Source: Chthoniobacterales bacterium (GTDB lineage: Bacteria > Verrucomicrobiota > Verrucomicrobiia > Chthoniobacterales > JACTMZ01). Taken from it: a DNA stretch of 60,406 bases. Each line of letters starts with the position of its first letter. The first letter of the stretch is position 1. Below are positions 16,261 to 25,489 of this stretch, piece after piece. Under the pieces are notes generated by a model. The model saw nothing but the letters and a program-made list of their open reading frames with translations, did no database searches and was not told where the DNA came from. Both the position numbers and the translations under genes were made by a program. The stretch lies in NCBI GenBank assembly GCA_014879535.1, contig JACSRX010000029.1, positions 157,476-217,881 on the forward strand, written 5' to 3'.

Positions 16261-16794
16261 TCAAATGTAGTCCGCCATCTCGTAAAGCACCGGATCCCGC
16301 CGCGGTGGAAGCCGCCGCCTCAATCCGGATATCCCAGCCCGGGCCTCCCCGCCAGCCTCCGGGTCCGGGGAGGCCATCGAATCCTCATCGAGCACGGCCC
16401 CGTATTCCTCCTCAAGCTTCTCAGGATCCTCGCCCTTTTCCATGCGCGCGAGCATCTCCAGCATCGGCTCCGGCATTTTCTCACCCGTGATATCCATCAT
16501 CCGGCGCATCAGGCGTCCGAGTTGCCGGGGATCGGGATTCGCCTCATCCATCCCGGACATTTCCCCGGCCAAGCGCATCATCTCGGCCTCCTGCTGGGGA
16601 TCGAGATCCGGCATCCCGCCGCCTTCCTTCTTTTCCTTGGCCCGCCCCGTGATGGCGAATGGCGAAATCAGGCGCTCCATTTTGCGGCTGCCGCCGTCCG
16701 GACACCTCGGAATCACTCCCGGCCCGACGGACCTCCGCGCATAGAAACTGTAAATCCTGTGCGTGTCGGCCGAGTAGAATTCGTAGATCGGCAT
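16261..16794 (-). CDS. FmdB-like protein with degenerate zinc ribbon
   Basis: A 177-residue protein whose first 50 residues (MPIYEFYSADTHRIYSFYAR and the following ISPFAI region) follow the FmdB/CxxC regulatory-protein pattern, but the first CxxC is replaced by YSADTHR and the second is reduced to one Cys (PRCPDGGS). It probably no longer binds zinc. The rest is a Met-, Glu- and Arg-rich helical region (about 60-140) and an Arg-rich tail. It is placed between rmlB (18 bases) and rmlA (3 bases), so it is likely translated with them. Function is unknown. Confidence 0.7.
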   Translation of the reverse strand: MPIYEFYSADTHRIYSFYARRSVGPGVIPRCPDGGSRKMERLISPFAITGRAKEKKEGGGMPDLDPQQEAEMMRLAGEMSGMDEANPDPRQLGRLMRRMMDITGEKMPEPMLEMLARMEKGEDPEKLEEEYGAVLDEDSMASPDPEAGGEARAGISGLRRRLPPRRDPVLYEMADYI

Positions 16795-16812
16795 TGGAAA
16801 ATCTCCCCCTCT

Positions 16813-17871
16813 TCACCGGGCCAGACCCAACCGCTCGCGTTGGTAGCTCCGCGATTCGACGGCCTCGCACCATGCCGCATTCGCCAGATACCACCCGACG
16901 GTCCGCCGCAGCCCCGACCCGAAGGTCTCCGAAGGCCGCCAACCAAGCTCCCTTGTGAGCTTCGAAAAATCCATCGCGTAGCGCAGGTCGTGTCCGGGAC
17001 GGTCGTTCACAAATGTCTTCAGGCGCGCATGCGGCCCCGCAGGATCGGGACGCAATTCATCAAGAAGCACGCAGATGGCATCCACAACATCGATGTTCCG
17101 GCACTCTGCGGCGCCCCCGATGTTGTAGGTCTCACCCAGGCGCCCACCCTCCAGAACGGCCCGGATCGCCCGGCAATGATCCGCGACATACAGCCAGTCG
17201 CGCACATTCTCGCCGTTTCCGTAGATCGGAAGCGGTCTGCCCTCGACCGCATTGCGGATGACGAGTGGAATCAGCTTCTCGGGGAATTGAAATGGGCCGT
17301 AGTTGTTCGAACAATTCGTCGTCAGCACGGGCATTCCGTGCGTGTGGAAGGCCGCCCGGACCAGGAAATCCGATGCCGCCTTGCTTGCCGAATACGGACT
17401 GTTCGGGGCGTAGGGCGTCAACTCGGTGAACGCCCCGTCGTCCGGCCCGAGCGTCCCGTAAACTTCATCCGTGGAAACGTGGAGGAAACGGAATGCGTCC
17501 CGACATTCTAGTTCCTTCCAGTAGGCCCCCACCTCGTCGAGAAGGCGCTGGGTGCCGAGGACATTGGTGACGACGAAGGGCTCCGGAGAATCGATGGAAC
17601 GATCCACATGCGACTCGGCGGCAAAGTTGAGCACCGCGTCGATGCGATGCTCGCGGAGCAGACGCGCCACCAGTCCGCGATCCCCTATGTCGCCCTGCAC
17701 GAAGACATGCCTTTCATCCGTCTCCAAATCCGCCAACGAGCCCCTGTAGCCTGCATAGGTCAAGAGATCCAGATTGACCAGCTTTCCAACCGCCCACCCC
17801 GGCGTTGTGAGCGCCATGCGGACAAAATTGCCCCCGATGAAACCGGCACCTCCTGTAACGAGAAGATTCAT
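16813..17871 (-). CDS. rmlB: dTDP-glucose 4,6-dehydratase RmlB
   Basis: RmlB converts dTDP-glucose to dTDP-4-keto-6-deoxyglucose with bound NAD. The 352-residue protein has TGGAGFIG at the N-terminus, [12 protein letters not shown] (about 83-94), STDEVYG (catalytic Asp-Glu, about 130), YSASKAASD (catalytic Tyr-Lys, about 160) and [18 protein letters not shown]. These are specific enough to assign RmlB over other SDRs. It lies upstream of the FmdB-like gene and rmlA. A 61-base gap separates it from the glycosyltransferase fusion. Confidence 0.96.
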   Translation of the reverse strand: MNLLVTGGAGFIGGNFVRMALTTPGWAVGKLVNLDLLTYAGYRGSLADLETDERHVFVQGDIGDRGLVARLLREHRIDAVLNFAAESHVDRSIDSPEPFVVTNVLGTQRLLDEVGAYWKELECRDAFRFLHVSTDEVYGTLGPDDGAFTELTPYAPNSPYSASKAASDFLVRAAFHTHGMPVLTTNCSNNYGPFQFPEKLIPLVIRNAVEGRPLPIYGNGENVRDWLYVADHCRAIRAVLEGGRLGETYNIGGAAECRNIDVVDAICVLLDELRPDPAGPHARLKTFVNDRPGHDLRYAMDFSKLTRELGWRPSETFGSGLRRTVGWYLANAAWCEAVESRSYQRERLGLAR

Positions 17872-17932
17872 GTGCAGATGATTCGCATGGACGCTCAGGC
17901 CGCCCTCTCAACTGTCATCCCCCAACTGTTCC

Positions 17933-20900
17933 TCAGCTCACCGCCGCCAGCCGCAAAACCCGCCATGCCGCCTCGAGGGAAATCGCCATGGACATCTTGG
18001 AGTCCCCCTCGCGGCGCTCGGTGAAAACGATCGGCACCTCCTTGATCGTGAATCCCTGCTTCCAAGCGGTGTGATGGAGTTCGATCTGGAATGCGTAGCC
18101 TTCGGCCTGCACCCGCGACCAGTCCAGATCCTTCAAAACAACGGTGCGAATCGCCTTGAACCCGCTGGTCGGGTCGCTCATCGGCAGCGCCGTCAGCATC
18201 CGCACATAGAAGCCGCCGAAGGCGCTGATGAAGAGGCGGCTTTGCGGCCAGTTCAACACGGAAATGCCGCCGAGGTAGCGGGAACCCACGGCGATATGCG
18301 CCCCGCCCTCGAGCGCCTCGAGAAGCTTCGGAATGTCGGCGGGGTCGTGGGAAAGGTCCGCATCCATCTCGACGGCGGCGTCATACCCCCTCTTGGCCGC
18401 CCATTCGAAGCCCCTGCGGTAGGCCGACCCGAGGCCCGCCTTGCCCTCACCCTCGAGGAGGAACACCTGCTTGTTGAATTCCGGGCGCGCCCGGACGACA
18501 TCCGCGGTCCCGTCGGGTGACCCGTCGTCCACCACCAGCACATCGAGTTTCCTGGGCAGATTGAGCACCAGATCGAGCGCCTTCCCTATGGATTCGCGCT
18601 CGTTGTAGGTCGGAATCACCACGACCGCCTTTCGCACCGGAGAGCCCGGCGGCTTGATCCCCGGCTTCATTTTGTTCGCACCGGTCCACACATCCCTCCA
18701 ACGGCGCGGCACGAAGGGCAACGGCATCACCACAAGCATCCCGACCACACCCACCCACGATATTCCTGCGATGAAGACGCACCAATCATACCAGCGAGGC
18801 GGCGTGAAAATGAACTCGATCGGCCCCTCCGTGCGGCTCAGCGGGACCGCCATCATGCCGCCGAACGCGCGATACACCGGAACCTCCACGCCATCCGAAT
18901 ACGCGCGCCAGTCCGGGTGCCACGCCTCGGTGACGACCAACCAACCCTCCCGCTGGCCGTGCGGATTGAAAACCATCCGGGAGGGGTTGGAACGAGGCAG
19001 GGCGTATGGCACGCGTTGGAACGGTTCACCGGGAGCCTGCGCATATCGCTGGGCGACCTGGATCGTCCCCACCTGCGGCGTCCCGCTGCCCGCCAAAAAC
19101 GGGTATGTCCGCTCGTTCGCACCAATCTCGATGGGAACTGCGTTGATGCGCCCGGCCGCCTCGAGGAATGCCGTGGACATGGTCTCCGTGCCGGGGTCCA
19201 TGGCGATGTATTCGCGGGCGGCGAAGGCGGGCGCCAAGGAGTCCTTGTTCTCAAGCACCTTGATGTATTCGGAGTCAAAGGCCGTCGGATAGGCTTGGGA
19301 AAAGGCCTCCTGCACCTGCTGGGGAGTGAATGGATCCTTCTTGTCCAGCAGCACATGGGAAATCCCCGCGACACGCATGTAGGTCTGCATCGCCGGTCCG
19401 GAGGCATTCGCACCATTGATCAAAGCGCGCATCCCCTGCATCTGGAAATGGCCCCAAGCCGCCTCGCTGTTCAACCCGCGGCCGGATTGCATCGGGGTGC
19501 GCAGGTAAAAATACCGGCCCGACATGGGGTAAACCCGGCCGTCGATCAACGCGGTCTTGAGATGACGCTGGGCGCGGTCGAAGTCGGAGAAGGTCTGCGC
19601 CGGGAGTCCCGGTGCGAAGAATTTCGAATAATAGGCGTGCGCATCCAGCCCGGCGATGAGTGCCAGCAATCCCGCAACAATCAAGCGGTCGCGCTTCTCG
19701 ATGAAGGCAGAAAACATCTGCTGCAACGCCAAGGCGCCGGTCACGGCAACGGCAAAAAATCCCACCTCCCAGAATCCCCACGGCGCGCGGATGTCTCGGT
19801 AAAGCGGCAGCTTCTCCAAGATGACAAATCCCGGAACGAACAAATAGATGAGGATAAGGAGGGCCGCCCACCAGCCCCGGTGTGGCGTCGCAGGCAGCAT
19901 CGCGTAAATCAGCAGGGGCGGAACACAGGCCATGAGCCACATCAACGCGGCAATCCAATCCGCCGCCTGCACGGACCCCTTGAGAAACTCCTGGAGGCCG
20001 GTGAAGACCGAAAACGGCCCCTGCGACAGCCAGAGTGCCAGCAGGGTTATCCCGGTGAACAGCCTCAACAGCACTCCGCTCCGGCTCCCCATCCATGCCG
20101 AATTCTTCCGTGCCCACCAAAAAACGGCGCCCACCGCGAAAAAGGTGACCAACCCGACGTAGAACTGTCCGCGGTCGGCCGTGAAATCCCCTCGCATTCC
20201 GGCCAGAAGGCCATTCGCACGGTCCAGCACGGAAAGGAAACTCTTGATCGAGAAGGAATGCTGCCAGCCCTCGAAATTGTCGAATTTGAACGCTGCCACC
20301 CACTGGTATTCCCGCGTGAGCGGAAGGAGCAGGACGACCGACATCAGGCATACGAGCACAAGGGACACCAGGGTCCCCCTCACGAGCGCCACGCGCCGCT
20401 CGGGCTGATCGACCAGCAGCCAGACAAAAAAGACCGCGGCCAGCGGCGCGAACATGAATGTCAGTTTGGCGTAGGAAAGCATCATGGCCGACCACCCGAA
20501 CGCGAGCCACGCCGACATCCGCCACGAACCCTCCTCGGCCATTTTCAGGAACGCCCAGAGGATGAGCGGCGGAAAAATGTAGGAGTAACATCCCATCCAG
20601 TGTTCGAAGTTCGCGATGCGCAGGATCATCTGCGCGTTGAGCACATAAAGGATCGCCGCCACCACGGCCGTCCACTCGTTCCGCGTGAGCCTCCGCACGA
20701 AGAGGAACATGGTCAGGGCTGCGGCCGGCAGAACCGCCAGGGCCGCGATCTTCGCTCCCGCGGGATCGCCGAAAATCGAGTGGAACAGCACGCCGAAAAA
20801 CAGCGGAAATGCGCTGAGGAAATATGGCGCATTGCTCTGGCCGTGCAGGAAGTCGGGCCCCCACCAGGCGATCCCATCCGTCCGGAACATCCGCATCACC

Positions 20901-21073
20901 TCGGCGAGGAAGCGCCCCACGTCCCCGTAAAGTTCCTCCTGCGACGGGGTCTGCCGCAGCCAGCCGAACCCCACGGCGCCGCAATACAGGGCAAGAAATC
21001 CGAGCAGAACCCACCGAGGGGTCTTCGAGGCAGTCATGGCAGCAGCGCTGTCGTGCATGGGAACCCGCGACAT
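17933..21073 (-). CDS. membrane GT-C/YfhO-like protein fused to DPM-type family 2 glycosyltransferase
   Basis: A 1046-residue fusion. Residues 1 to about 780 form a polytopic membrane protein with at least ten hydrophobic segments and a periplasmic part, resembling YfhO/GT-C enzymes that use polyprenyl-phosphate sugars. From about residue 812 a complete DPM1-like GT2 domain follows: VVVIPTYNERESIG, VVDDGSPDGTAD, EMDADLSHDP, GSRYLGG and SGFKAIR. DPM enzymes make polyprenyl-phosphate sugars, so the fusion may make a lipid-linked donor and use it (inference). The ATG at 21073 overlaps the upstream stop by one base (TGATG) and precedes the first membrane segment by about 20 residues. Confidence 0.82.
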   Translation of the reverse strand: MSRVPMHDSAAAMTASKTPRWVLLGFLALYCGAVGFGWLRQTPSQEELYGDVGRFLAEVMRMFRTDGIAWWGPDFLHGQSNAPYFLSAFPLFFGVLFHSIFGDPAGAKIAALAVLPAAALTMFLFVRRLTRNEWTAVVAAILYVLNAQMILRIANFEHWMGCYSYIFPPLILWAFLKMAEEGSWRMSAWLAFGWSAMMLSYAKLTFMFAPLAAVFFVWLLVDQPERRVALVRGTLVSLVLVCLMSVVLLLPLTREYQWVAAFKFDNFEGWQHSFSIKSFLSVLDRANGLLAGMRGDFTADRGQFYVGLVTFFAVGAVFWWARKNSAWMGSRSGVLLRLFTGITLLALWLSQGPFSVFTGLQEFLKGSVQAADWIAALMWLMACVPPLLIYAMLPATPHRGWWAALLILIYLFVPGFVILEKLPLYRDIRAPWGFWEVGFFAVAVTGALALQQMFSAFIEKRDRLIVAGLLALIAGLDAHAYYSKFFAPGLPAQTFSDFDRAQRHLKTALIDGRVYPMSGRYFYLRTPMQSGRGLNSEAAWGHFQMQGMRALINGANASGPAMQTYMRVAGISHVLLDKKDPFTPQQVQEAFSQAYPTAFDSEYIKVLENKDSLAPAFAAREYIAMDPGTETMSTAFLEAAGRINAVPIEIGANERTYPFLAGSGTPQVGTIQVAQRYAQAPGEPFQRVPYALPRSNPSRMVFNPHGQREGWLVVTEAWHPDWRAYSDGVEVPVYRAFGGMMAVPLSRTEGPIEFIFTPPRWYDWCVFIAGISWVGVVGMLVVMPLPFVPRRWRDVWTGANKMKPGIKPPGSPVRKAVVVIPTYNERESIGKALDLVLNLPRKLDVLVVDDGSPDGTADVVRARPEFNKQVFLLEGEGKAGLGSAYRRGFEWAAKRGYDAAVEMDADLSHDPADIPKLLEALEGGAHIAVGSRYLGGISVLNWPQSRLFISAFGGFYVRMLTALPMSDPTSGFKAIRTVVLKDLDWSRVQAEGYAFQIELHHTAWKQGFTIKEVPIVFTERREGDSKMSMAISLEAAWRVLRLAAVS

Positions 21074-21906
21074 CAGCAGGAAATGGCCTTCTCGACAAGA
21101 GTTTGCACCACATCCCGGCCATCGGGCCATGCGGCGCAGCCGGCGGGTGCGGCGATCTCCAAGGAACCGCACACCGGGATGCAGTCGAACAGACGCGAGG
21201 GTGATGCATCTTCCGACACGAGAGCATCAGGCACTCCGAGGCTTCTTGCCAGGCTCCGCGCAATGTCGAAATACGAGGTGTCCCGGCTCGCCGACATCTG
21301 GAAGATTCCCGGCTGGAAATTGACGGCCAACCAAGCCAGCCCGGCGATTGTGTCGGGAAGAAGCACCGGGGCGACCCTCAGCCACGAGGCCGCGTCCACC
21401 CGCCGGCGGCTGCGCAGGTCGTCGACCCACGCATTCAGGCGCGGCGACAGGGTCTCCCCCACCTTTGTTATCCTCAGAATCACATCCACCGAAGGGTCCA
21501 ACGCCTCCTCCACCGCGGCTTTCTGTCTTGAGTATTCACAGCCCGGCGACAGGGGGGAACGGGCTCCTGTCTCCGGACCCGAAAACACGAGACTCGTGGA
21601 GGGGAAAACAATCTTCGCCCCGCGCTCCTTCAGGCGACGGATGAGCATGAGGTTTCCCTCGACATTGACCCTGCGCGTGCCCTCCGGATTCTGCGCGCAC
21701 TCCGCCACGCCGCCCGACCACGCGCAAAGCACCGCGACTTTGATGTCTGGCGGCAGCTCGGCATGTTCAACGGCCCCGAGATCGAGGGAGTGTCTCTCGC
21801 CGGCCGCCCCTCGGCGCCCGCTTCCCCGGCTGGTGGTGTTGCCGCGCTGCAGCTCCCCCACCAAGCCCCCCCCGACCAGACCGTCTGCACCAGTGACAAA
21901 AATCAC
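21073..21906 (-). CDS. NAD-dependent epimerase/dehydratase (extended SDR), GTG start
   Basis: A 277-residue SDR. VIFVTGADGLVG begins directly at the proposed GTG start at 21906, which overlaps the preceding methyltransferase stop as GTGA. The catalytic SPSTSL-like region (FPSTSLVF) and YSRQK (Tyr-Lys) are present, and the protein is shorter than most sugar 4-epimerases or dehydratases, closer to dTDP-4-keto reductase-type members. The frame is open further upstream but no ATG gives a plausible protein. It presumably reduces or epimerises a nucleotide sugar of the locus; substrate unknown. Confidence 0.78.
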   Translation of the reverse strand: MIFVTGADGLVGGGLVGELQRGNTTSRGSGRRGAAGERHSLDLGAVEHAELPPDIKVAVLCAWSGGVAECAQNPEGTRRVNVEGNLMLIRRLKERGAKIVFPSTSLVFSGPETGARSPLSPGCEYSRQKAAVEEALDPSVDVILRITKVGETLSPRLNAWVDDLRSRRRVDAASWLRVAPVLLPDTIAGLAWLAVNFQPGIFQMSASRDTSYFDIARSLARSLGVPDALVSEDASPSRLFDCIPVCGSLEIAAPAGCAAWPDGRDVVQTLVEKAISC

Positions 21907-22601
21907 CCGGCTTGGTCCCCGTCGCAGCGCGGCCCGCAAGCAAGCCCCAGGATGTATTGTGCCATCGGAAAGAATCCCGTGTGAACAACCTCGTCGTTCA
22001 TCGAGAACACAAAGACATTGTGGAAATGCCGCGAGAGCAGGATCCTCATCCCCTCTCCATCCTTGCAGTTCACATGCCCCTCGCGGCTCGGCTTGGAAGC
22101 ATGCACCTGCGACGCCTGTGACGGACACCCGAGAAGGAGCACTCCGTGCGGATGAAGAGACGCCCTGATGTTCTTCACGAATGCATCCTCCTTTTGCGAA
22201 GGAATGTGCTCGATGACATCCAGCGCGTAGGCTGCATCGAACCCGGCATCCGGAAGTGGTCCGCCGGTCATGTCATGCACCGCGAACTCCACCGGCCAGC
22301 GGGGATCCATCACGGACTTTGCATTGTCGATGAAGACCGGGTCGAAATCCACCGCCATCACCTCGGGCCCCGCCTGACGGACGATGCGCGTGCCGAAGGC
22401 ATCAGCACACCCGACCTCGAGGACGCGCCTGCAACCTGCCAGCATCTTGGCCGCGAACTTGTAGCGGGCGAGGAGAAAGGCAAGACGCTTCGGGTCATCC
22501 TGCCATGTCTGGCTGCTCATCAGCCCGAACCGCGCGGTGTCGCCCTGCTCTCCCCGCTCGACAAGGAATTGGTATTGCGGTTCGCGTGATTTCGTTTTCA
22601 T
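21903..22601 (-). CDS. class I SAM-dependent methyltransferase
   Basis: A 232-residue protein with a Rossmann-type SAM-binding core: VLEVGCADAFG (motif I, about 60-70), VDFDPVFI (motif II) and ALDVIEHIP (about 130, motif IV-like). The ATG at 22601 (MKTKSREPQYQF) gives a typical N-terminus. Together with the following SDR (4-base overlap) and the preceding kinase-like gene it forms a small cassette within the glycan locus. It probably methylates a sugar or a sugar-linked group; the target is unknown. Confidence 0.83.
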   Translation of the reverse strand: MKTKSREPQYQFLVERGEQGDTARFGLMSSQTWQDDPKRLAFLLARYKFAAKMLAGCRRVLEVGCADAFGTRIVRQAGPEVMAVDFDPVFIDNAKSVMDPRWPVEFAVHDMTGGPLPDAGFDAAYALDVIEHIPSQKEDAFVKNIRASLHPHGVLLLGCPSQASQVHASKPSREGHVNCKDGEGMRILLSRHFHNVFVFSMNDEVVHTGFFPMAQYILGLACGPRCDGDQAG

Positions 22602-22644
22602 CGACCGGCGAGGATGATGGGAATGACGGCTTGTGGCGAGAGTT

Positions 22645-23586
22645 TCAATTGGCCGCCCAATATTCCCCGGCCTTCTGCAGGCGCCGGCGCAGGAGGGCGT
22701 CGTCCGCATCCGGACGATGGAAGACATTCAGGATGATCGTCGTCCATTTCACCTTCTGCAATGGGAGCAACGCACGGACCCTTTGCGGGAATCCCCCCTC
22801 GAAAGCCCCCGACGAACGGAGCTCCGAGAGGAAAGCATCCGCGTCCTCCCCAGCCAACACCAACTCGGGCTGAATGAGAAAGTCGGCTGCCAGCTTCGCG
22901 GCGTCGTCCCAGCCCGCGTGCTCGAAATCCGTGAAACAGAAGGACCCGCTAGGTCGAACAAGAACATTGTGGAATCCGAAGTCGGACGGCGAAAGGCGGC
23001 GCCCCGCGGAAGCCAAGGGGTCGAAGTCCACGAGTTTCGCGAGTGCAGGCGCAAGCTCCTGCCTGACGAAATTCATCATCTGTCCCCTGACGCCTGAATC
23101 AGGCTTCAGAGCCAGCAATTCCTCCACCCTGAGCCGCGCACATTCACGATGGCTCCCGAATCCGAACCCGGCATCCGACGCCTCCGGGATATCCGAAGCC
23201 GCCGCCAGAACGGCAGGACAATTGAGGCGGATGATGAAGTCCGCCATGCGGACGATGTCCCGCCTCGTGGGACGGGATGGTATTTTGCCGCCCTCCACCC
23301 ATTCGAAAAGGATCGCACGAGCCTCGTGATCCGCCCCCAATATCCTGGGAACGTCCGCTGGAAGATGGCGGGCGATGAAACTGTGCATTTGCAGTTCCCG
23401 CGCGAACGCATCGCGGATCCCCGGCGCTTCGTGCACCTTCAGCACGGCCGAGCGGCCCGCTTCATGCAAGCGGACGACCTTGTGCCGCCCTCCTCCCCCC
23501 AGAACTTCCGCCTCAACGGCGCTTCCCCACCCGTGCCTGCGGAGAAAATCCGCCGCGCGCGGATCCGCCAGAGGATCGTTTTTCAT
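22645..23586 (-). CDS. aminoglycoside phosphotransferase-fold kinase-like protein
   Basis: A 313-residue APH/choline-kinase-fold protein. The nucleotide-binding lobe shows GGGGRHKVVRL and AVLKVHE (about 35-55, the Lys of the ATP site); the catalytic loop is LSPSDFGFHNVLV and the metal-binding DFG equivalent is FTDFEHAGWDD (about 220). The Asp of the catalytic loop is present. Members in glycan loci phosphorylate sugars, choline or amino alcohols; substrate unknown here. Its ATG overlaps the HAD gene by 4 bases (ATGA), which ties the two together. Confidence 0.78.
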   Translation of the reverse strand: MKNDPLADPRAADFLRRHGWGSAVEAEVLGGGGRHKVVRLHEAGRSAVLKVHEAPGIRDAFARELQMHSFIARHLPADVPRILGADHEARAILFEWVEGGKIPSRPTRRDIVRMADFIIRLNCPAVLAAASDIPEASDAGFGFGSHRECARLRVEELLALKPDSGVRGQMMNFVRQELAPALAKLVDFDPLASAGRRLSPSDFGFHNVLVRPSGSFCFTDFEHAGWDDAAKLAADFLIQPELVLAGEDADAFLSELRSSGAFEGGFPQRVRALLPLQKVKWTTIILNVFHRPDADDALLRRRLQKAGEYWAAN

Positions 23587-24161
23587 CCAAGGAGGCGGGC
23601 GGCGATTTCCGCCCATGTCCGGAACCGTTCGACTCCCGGTTGTTCGGGATGCTCGCCGCGAGGATCGAACAGAACCTTGGCAACCCCCGCGGGGAAACCC
23701 GCGGCGCCGAGCAGTTCCGGGAGGTCATCGATGAACACATCCACCCGGAGTTTCCCGATGCGTGAAAGCTTTTCCTGCTTCGTCTCCGCAAGATGAACTT
23801 CCAACCCCGGCGGCAGATGCCCCTTGATCCATGCGCGTGCCGCGGCATGCAGATCGTGAGCCTGCCCGGCAATCGGCCGGGGTGTGCGGTGACTGACGAC
23901 AATGCAGTCGGCTCCCGCCGCTGCTGCAGAAATGAGGAAATTCACGGCGCCGGGAAACGGTTCGGCTCCCTCCATGAGGGGGCCGTAAAGTTCCCCCTGC
24001 AATGCCGTCCACTCGGCCTCCCGGCCGGCCGCACGGAGGTATGCACGCAAGGCGAGCTTCGGATCCCCCCCCCCGGTCTCGACGCCGTGCACACGGCACA
24101 TTTGTCCGACCACGTTCCCGTAGTCGGCCAAGGTGTTGTCCAAATCGATGCCGATGCGCAT
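23583..24161 (-). CDS. HAD-superfamily hydrolase (5'-nucleotidase-like)
   Basis: A 192-residue HAD-fold protein. DLDNTLADY (motif I, DxDxT) is at the N-terminus, VVSHRT (motif II) about residue 88, a lysine about 125-130 and FIDDLPEL (motif IV) about 143. The cap region between motifs I and II and the overall size recall the deoxyribonucleotidase (NT5C) and YqfW-like groups. In this setting it may dephosphorylate a sugar phosphate. It overlaps the kinase-like gene by 4 bases and lies 12 bases after the GT2 stop. Confidence 0.8.
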   Translation of the reverse strand: MRIGIDLDNTLADYGNVVGQMCRVHGVETGGGDPKLALRAYLRAAGREAEWTALQGELYGPLMEGAEPFPGAVNFLISAAAAGADCIVVSHRTPRPIAGQAHDLHAAARAWIKGHLPPGLEVHLAETKQEKLSRIGKLRVDVFIDDLPELLGAAGFPAGVAKVLFDPRGEHPEQPGVERFRTWAEIAARLLG

Positions 24162-24173
24162 GCCCGACGGGGT

Positions 24174-24956
24174 TCAGCACTGGCCGTAAAGCAGCTTCGA
24201 AACACGGCGAATGACGATGTTCTGGAGCGAATGGGCCACCGAGGCGAAATTGCGGAAAGTCAGCGCGCTGGAAGACCCCGCCTGCCGTTCCTGCCCATAC
24301 ACCGCGATTTCCTTGTAGGAAAGGCCCCGAGACAAAAGCCTCGTGAGCAGGTCGGCCTGGAAACCGAACCCGTGCGAATTGGAATGCCAGCGCATGACGT
24401 AATCGCGGCGCGTCACAAGCATCCCATTGTAGTAATGCAACCGGAAGCCGCTGAGAAAATTGACCAGGGCCGTGTAGGCCTTGCTGATGATGCGGCGCGA
24501 TTGGGCGCGTCCGCGGATCTCGATGTTGTAGGGAATGAGAAGATCGGCCGTTCCGATCTCGCGGAAAATGGCCACCAGAGTCTCCTTCGGTTCGACATTG
24601 TCGCCGCAAATCAGGCGATACCACTCCGAACGGCAGAGAAAGGCGGCCTCGGCGTAGTTGTTGGCGAGCCCCTCGTTGCGGGCATTCACACAAAGGGTCA
24701 ACGGCACGCCGGGGTTCGATCTCCCGAATTCCTTGACGATCTCCACCGAGCGGTCGCGCGAACAATCGTCGATGACGACGATTTCAAAACTCACACCAAC
24801 CTCCCCGCATGCGGCCACCACGGTTTCCAGAGTTCCTTGGATGTTCTCCGCCTCGTTGTAACATGCCACGAAAAGACCGAGGGTGAACGCATTGCAGTCC
24901 GGCGCTTTTTCAGGCTGCGGGCCGAAGGAAATCTTTTCGCGAAATTGGTCTCTCAT
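24174..24956 (-). CDS. glycosyltransferase family 2
   Basis: A 260-residue soluble GT-A-type transferase. The N-terminal nucleotide-sugar-binding motif is VACYNEAENI (about 30), VIDDCSRDRS follows (about 60), NEGLANNYAEAAF and ICGDNVEPKE supply the acidic metal-binding part (about 115). The C-terminal third (GFGFQADLLTRLL and on) is conserved in such transferases and carries no membrane segment. Donor and acceptor are unknown. It overlaps the preceding small membrane protein gene by 4 bases. Confidence 0.88.
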   Translation of the reverse strand: MRDQFREKISFGPQPEKAPDCNAFTLGLFVACYNEAENIQGTLETVVAACGEVGVSFEIVVIDDCSRDRSVEIVKEFGRSNPGVPLTLCVNARNEGLANNYAEAAFLCRSEWYRLICGDNVEPKETLVAIFREIGTADLLIPYNIEIRGRAQSRRIISKAYTALVNFLSGFRLHYYNGMLVTRRDYVMRWHSNSHGFGFQADLLTRLLSRGLSYKEIAVYGQERQAGSSSALTFRNFASVAHSLQNIVIRRVSKLLYGQC

Positions 24957-25489
24957 GGGTTGAACTCGCTGTGGCGACCCAAAACGAACCGCTTCAGGCC
25001 GAAGATGACTGATGCAATGTGCTGCAACCGGGACTTTCCTGACCGGTAGACGCCTCCTCCATCCTTCCGGAGATCACCCGCCGACACCAATCGTTCCAGA
25101 CGCGACCGCAGCATGCCATGCTCATCGTATTCCTCACGAAGCGTCTCGATGGCCACTCCATCCGGCATCTGCAGCAACTCCCTGTAAATGCGGACGCGCA
25201 CCGACGACTGGCCCAGGTTGACGAAATTCGCGTAACCGTAGGCCAGGCAGGCGAAGATCGGCGCGTCAACAAGCACCGCGGCAACCACCATGTCCCGAAC
25301 AGGTTGCCCGGCGGAAACGGCGGCGAGTTCGACTCCGGCAAGGACCGCAAGACCGCCAACCCCGGAGGCAGCCAGCGTGTTGAGCAGCGGCGCATCCGGC
25401 GCCATCCGGCACCATACCGCATGGATCACGCACATCGAGGCAAGCGCCGCCACCGGAGCCGCAAGATGGATGAGCTCGAGCGCAATCAT
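24953..25489 (-). CDS. small membrane protein with winged-helix-like tail (second of a pair)
   Basis: A 178-residue protein of no recognised family. Residues 1 to about 90 form three to four hydrophobic helices; the C-terminal half is soluble, with a helix-turn-helix/winged-helix-like pattern around RLERLVSAGDLRKDGGGVY. It aligns with the neighbouring 172-residue protein over its whole soluble half: LAY, a Ser-rich turn, IxR, GxxxExL, RLxxL, GxL, GGxY and FxLG recur at equal spacing. Overlaps the paralogue by 4 bases upstream and GT2 by 4 bases downstream. A role in the assembly or control of the glycan is only inference. Confidence 0.7.
   Translation of the reverse strand: MIALELIHLAAPVAALASMCVIHAVWCRMAPDAPLLNTLAASGVGGLAVLAGVELAAVSAGQPVRDMVVAAVLVDAPIFACLAYGYANFVNLGQSSVRVRIYRELLQMPDGVAIETLREEYDEHGMLRSRLERLVSAGDLRKDGGGVYRSGKSRLQHIASVIFGLKRFVLGRHSEFNP

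Noticed and set aside
18917-22168. A 1083-codon open frame on the plus strand, opposite the glycosyltransferase fusion and the SDR
   Set aside because: Low-complexity, Arg/His/Gly/Gln-rich translation without any domain; antisense to clearly coding sequence. GC-rich codon use keeps stops rare on the other strand.
23583-24161. HAD hydrolase as the missing GmhB phosphatase of an ADP-heptose pathway
   Set aside because: The motif layout and cap resemble the 5'-nucleotidase group rather than GmhB, which has a zinc-binding Cys cluster not seen here. It remains only a possibility.
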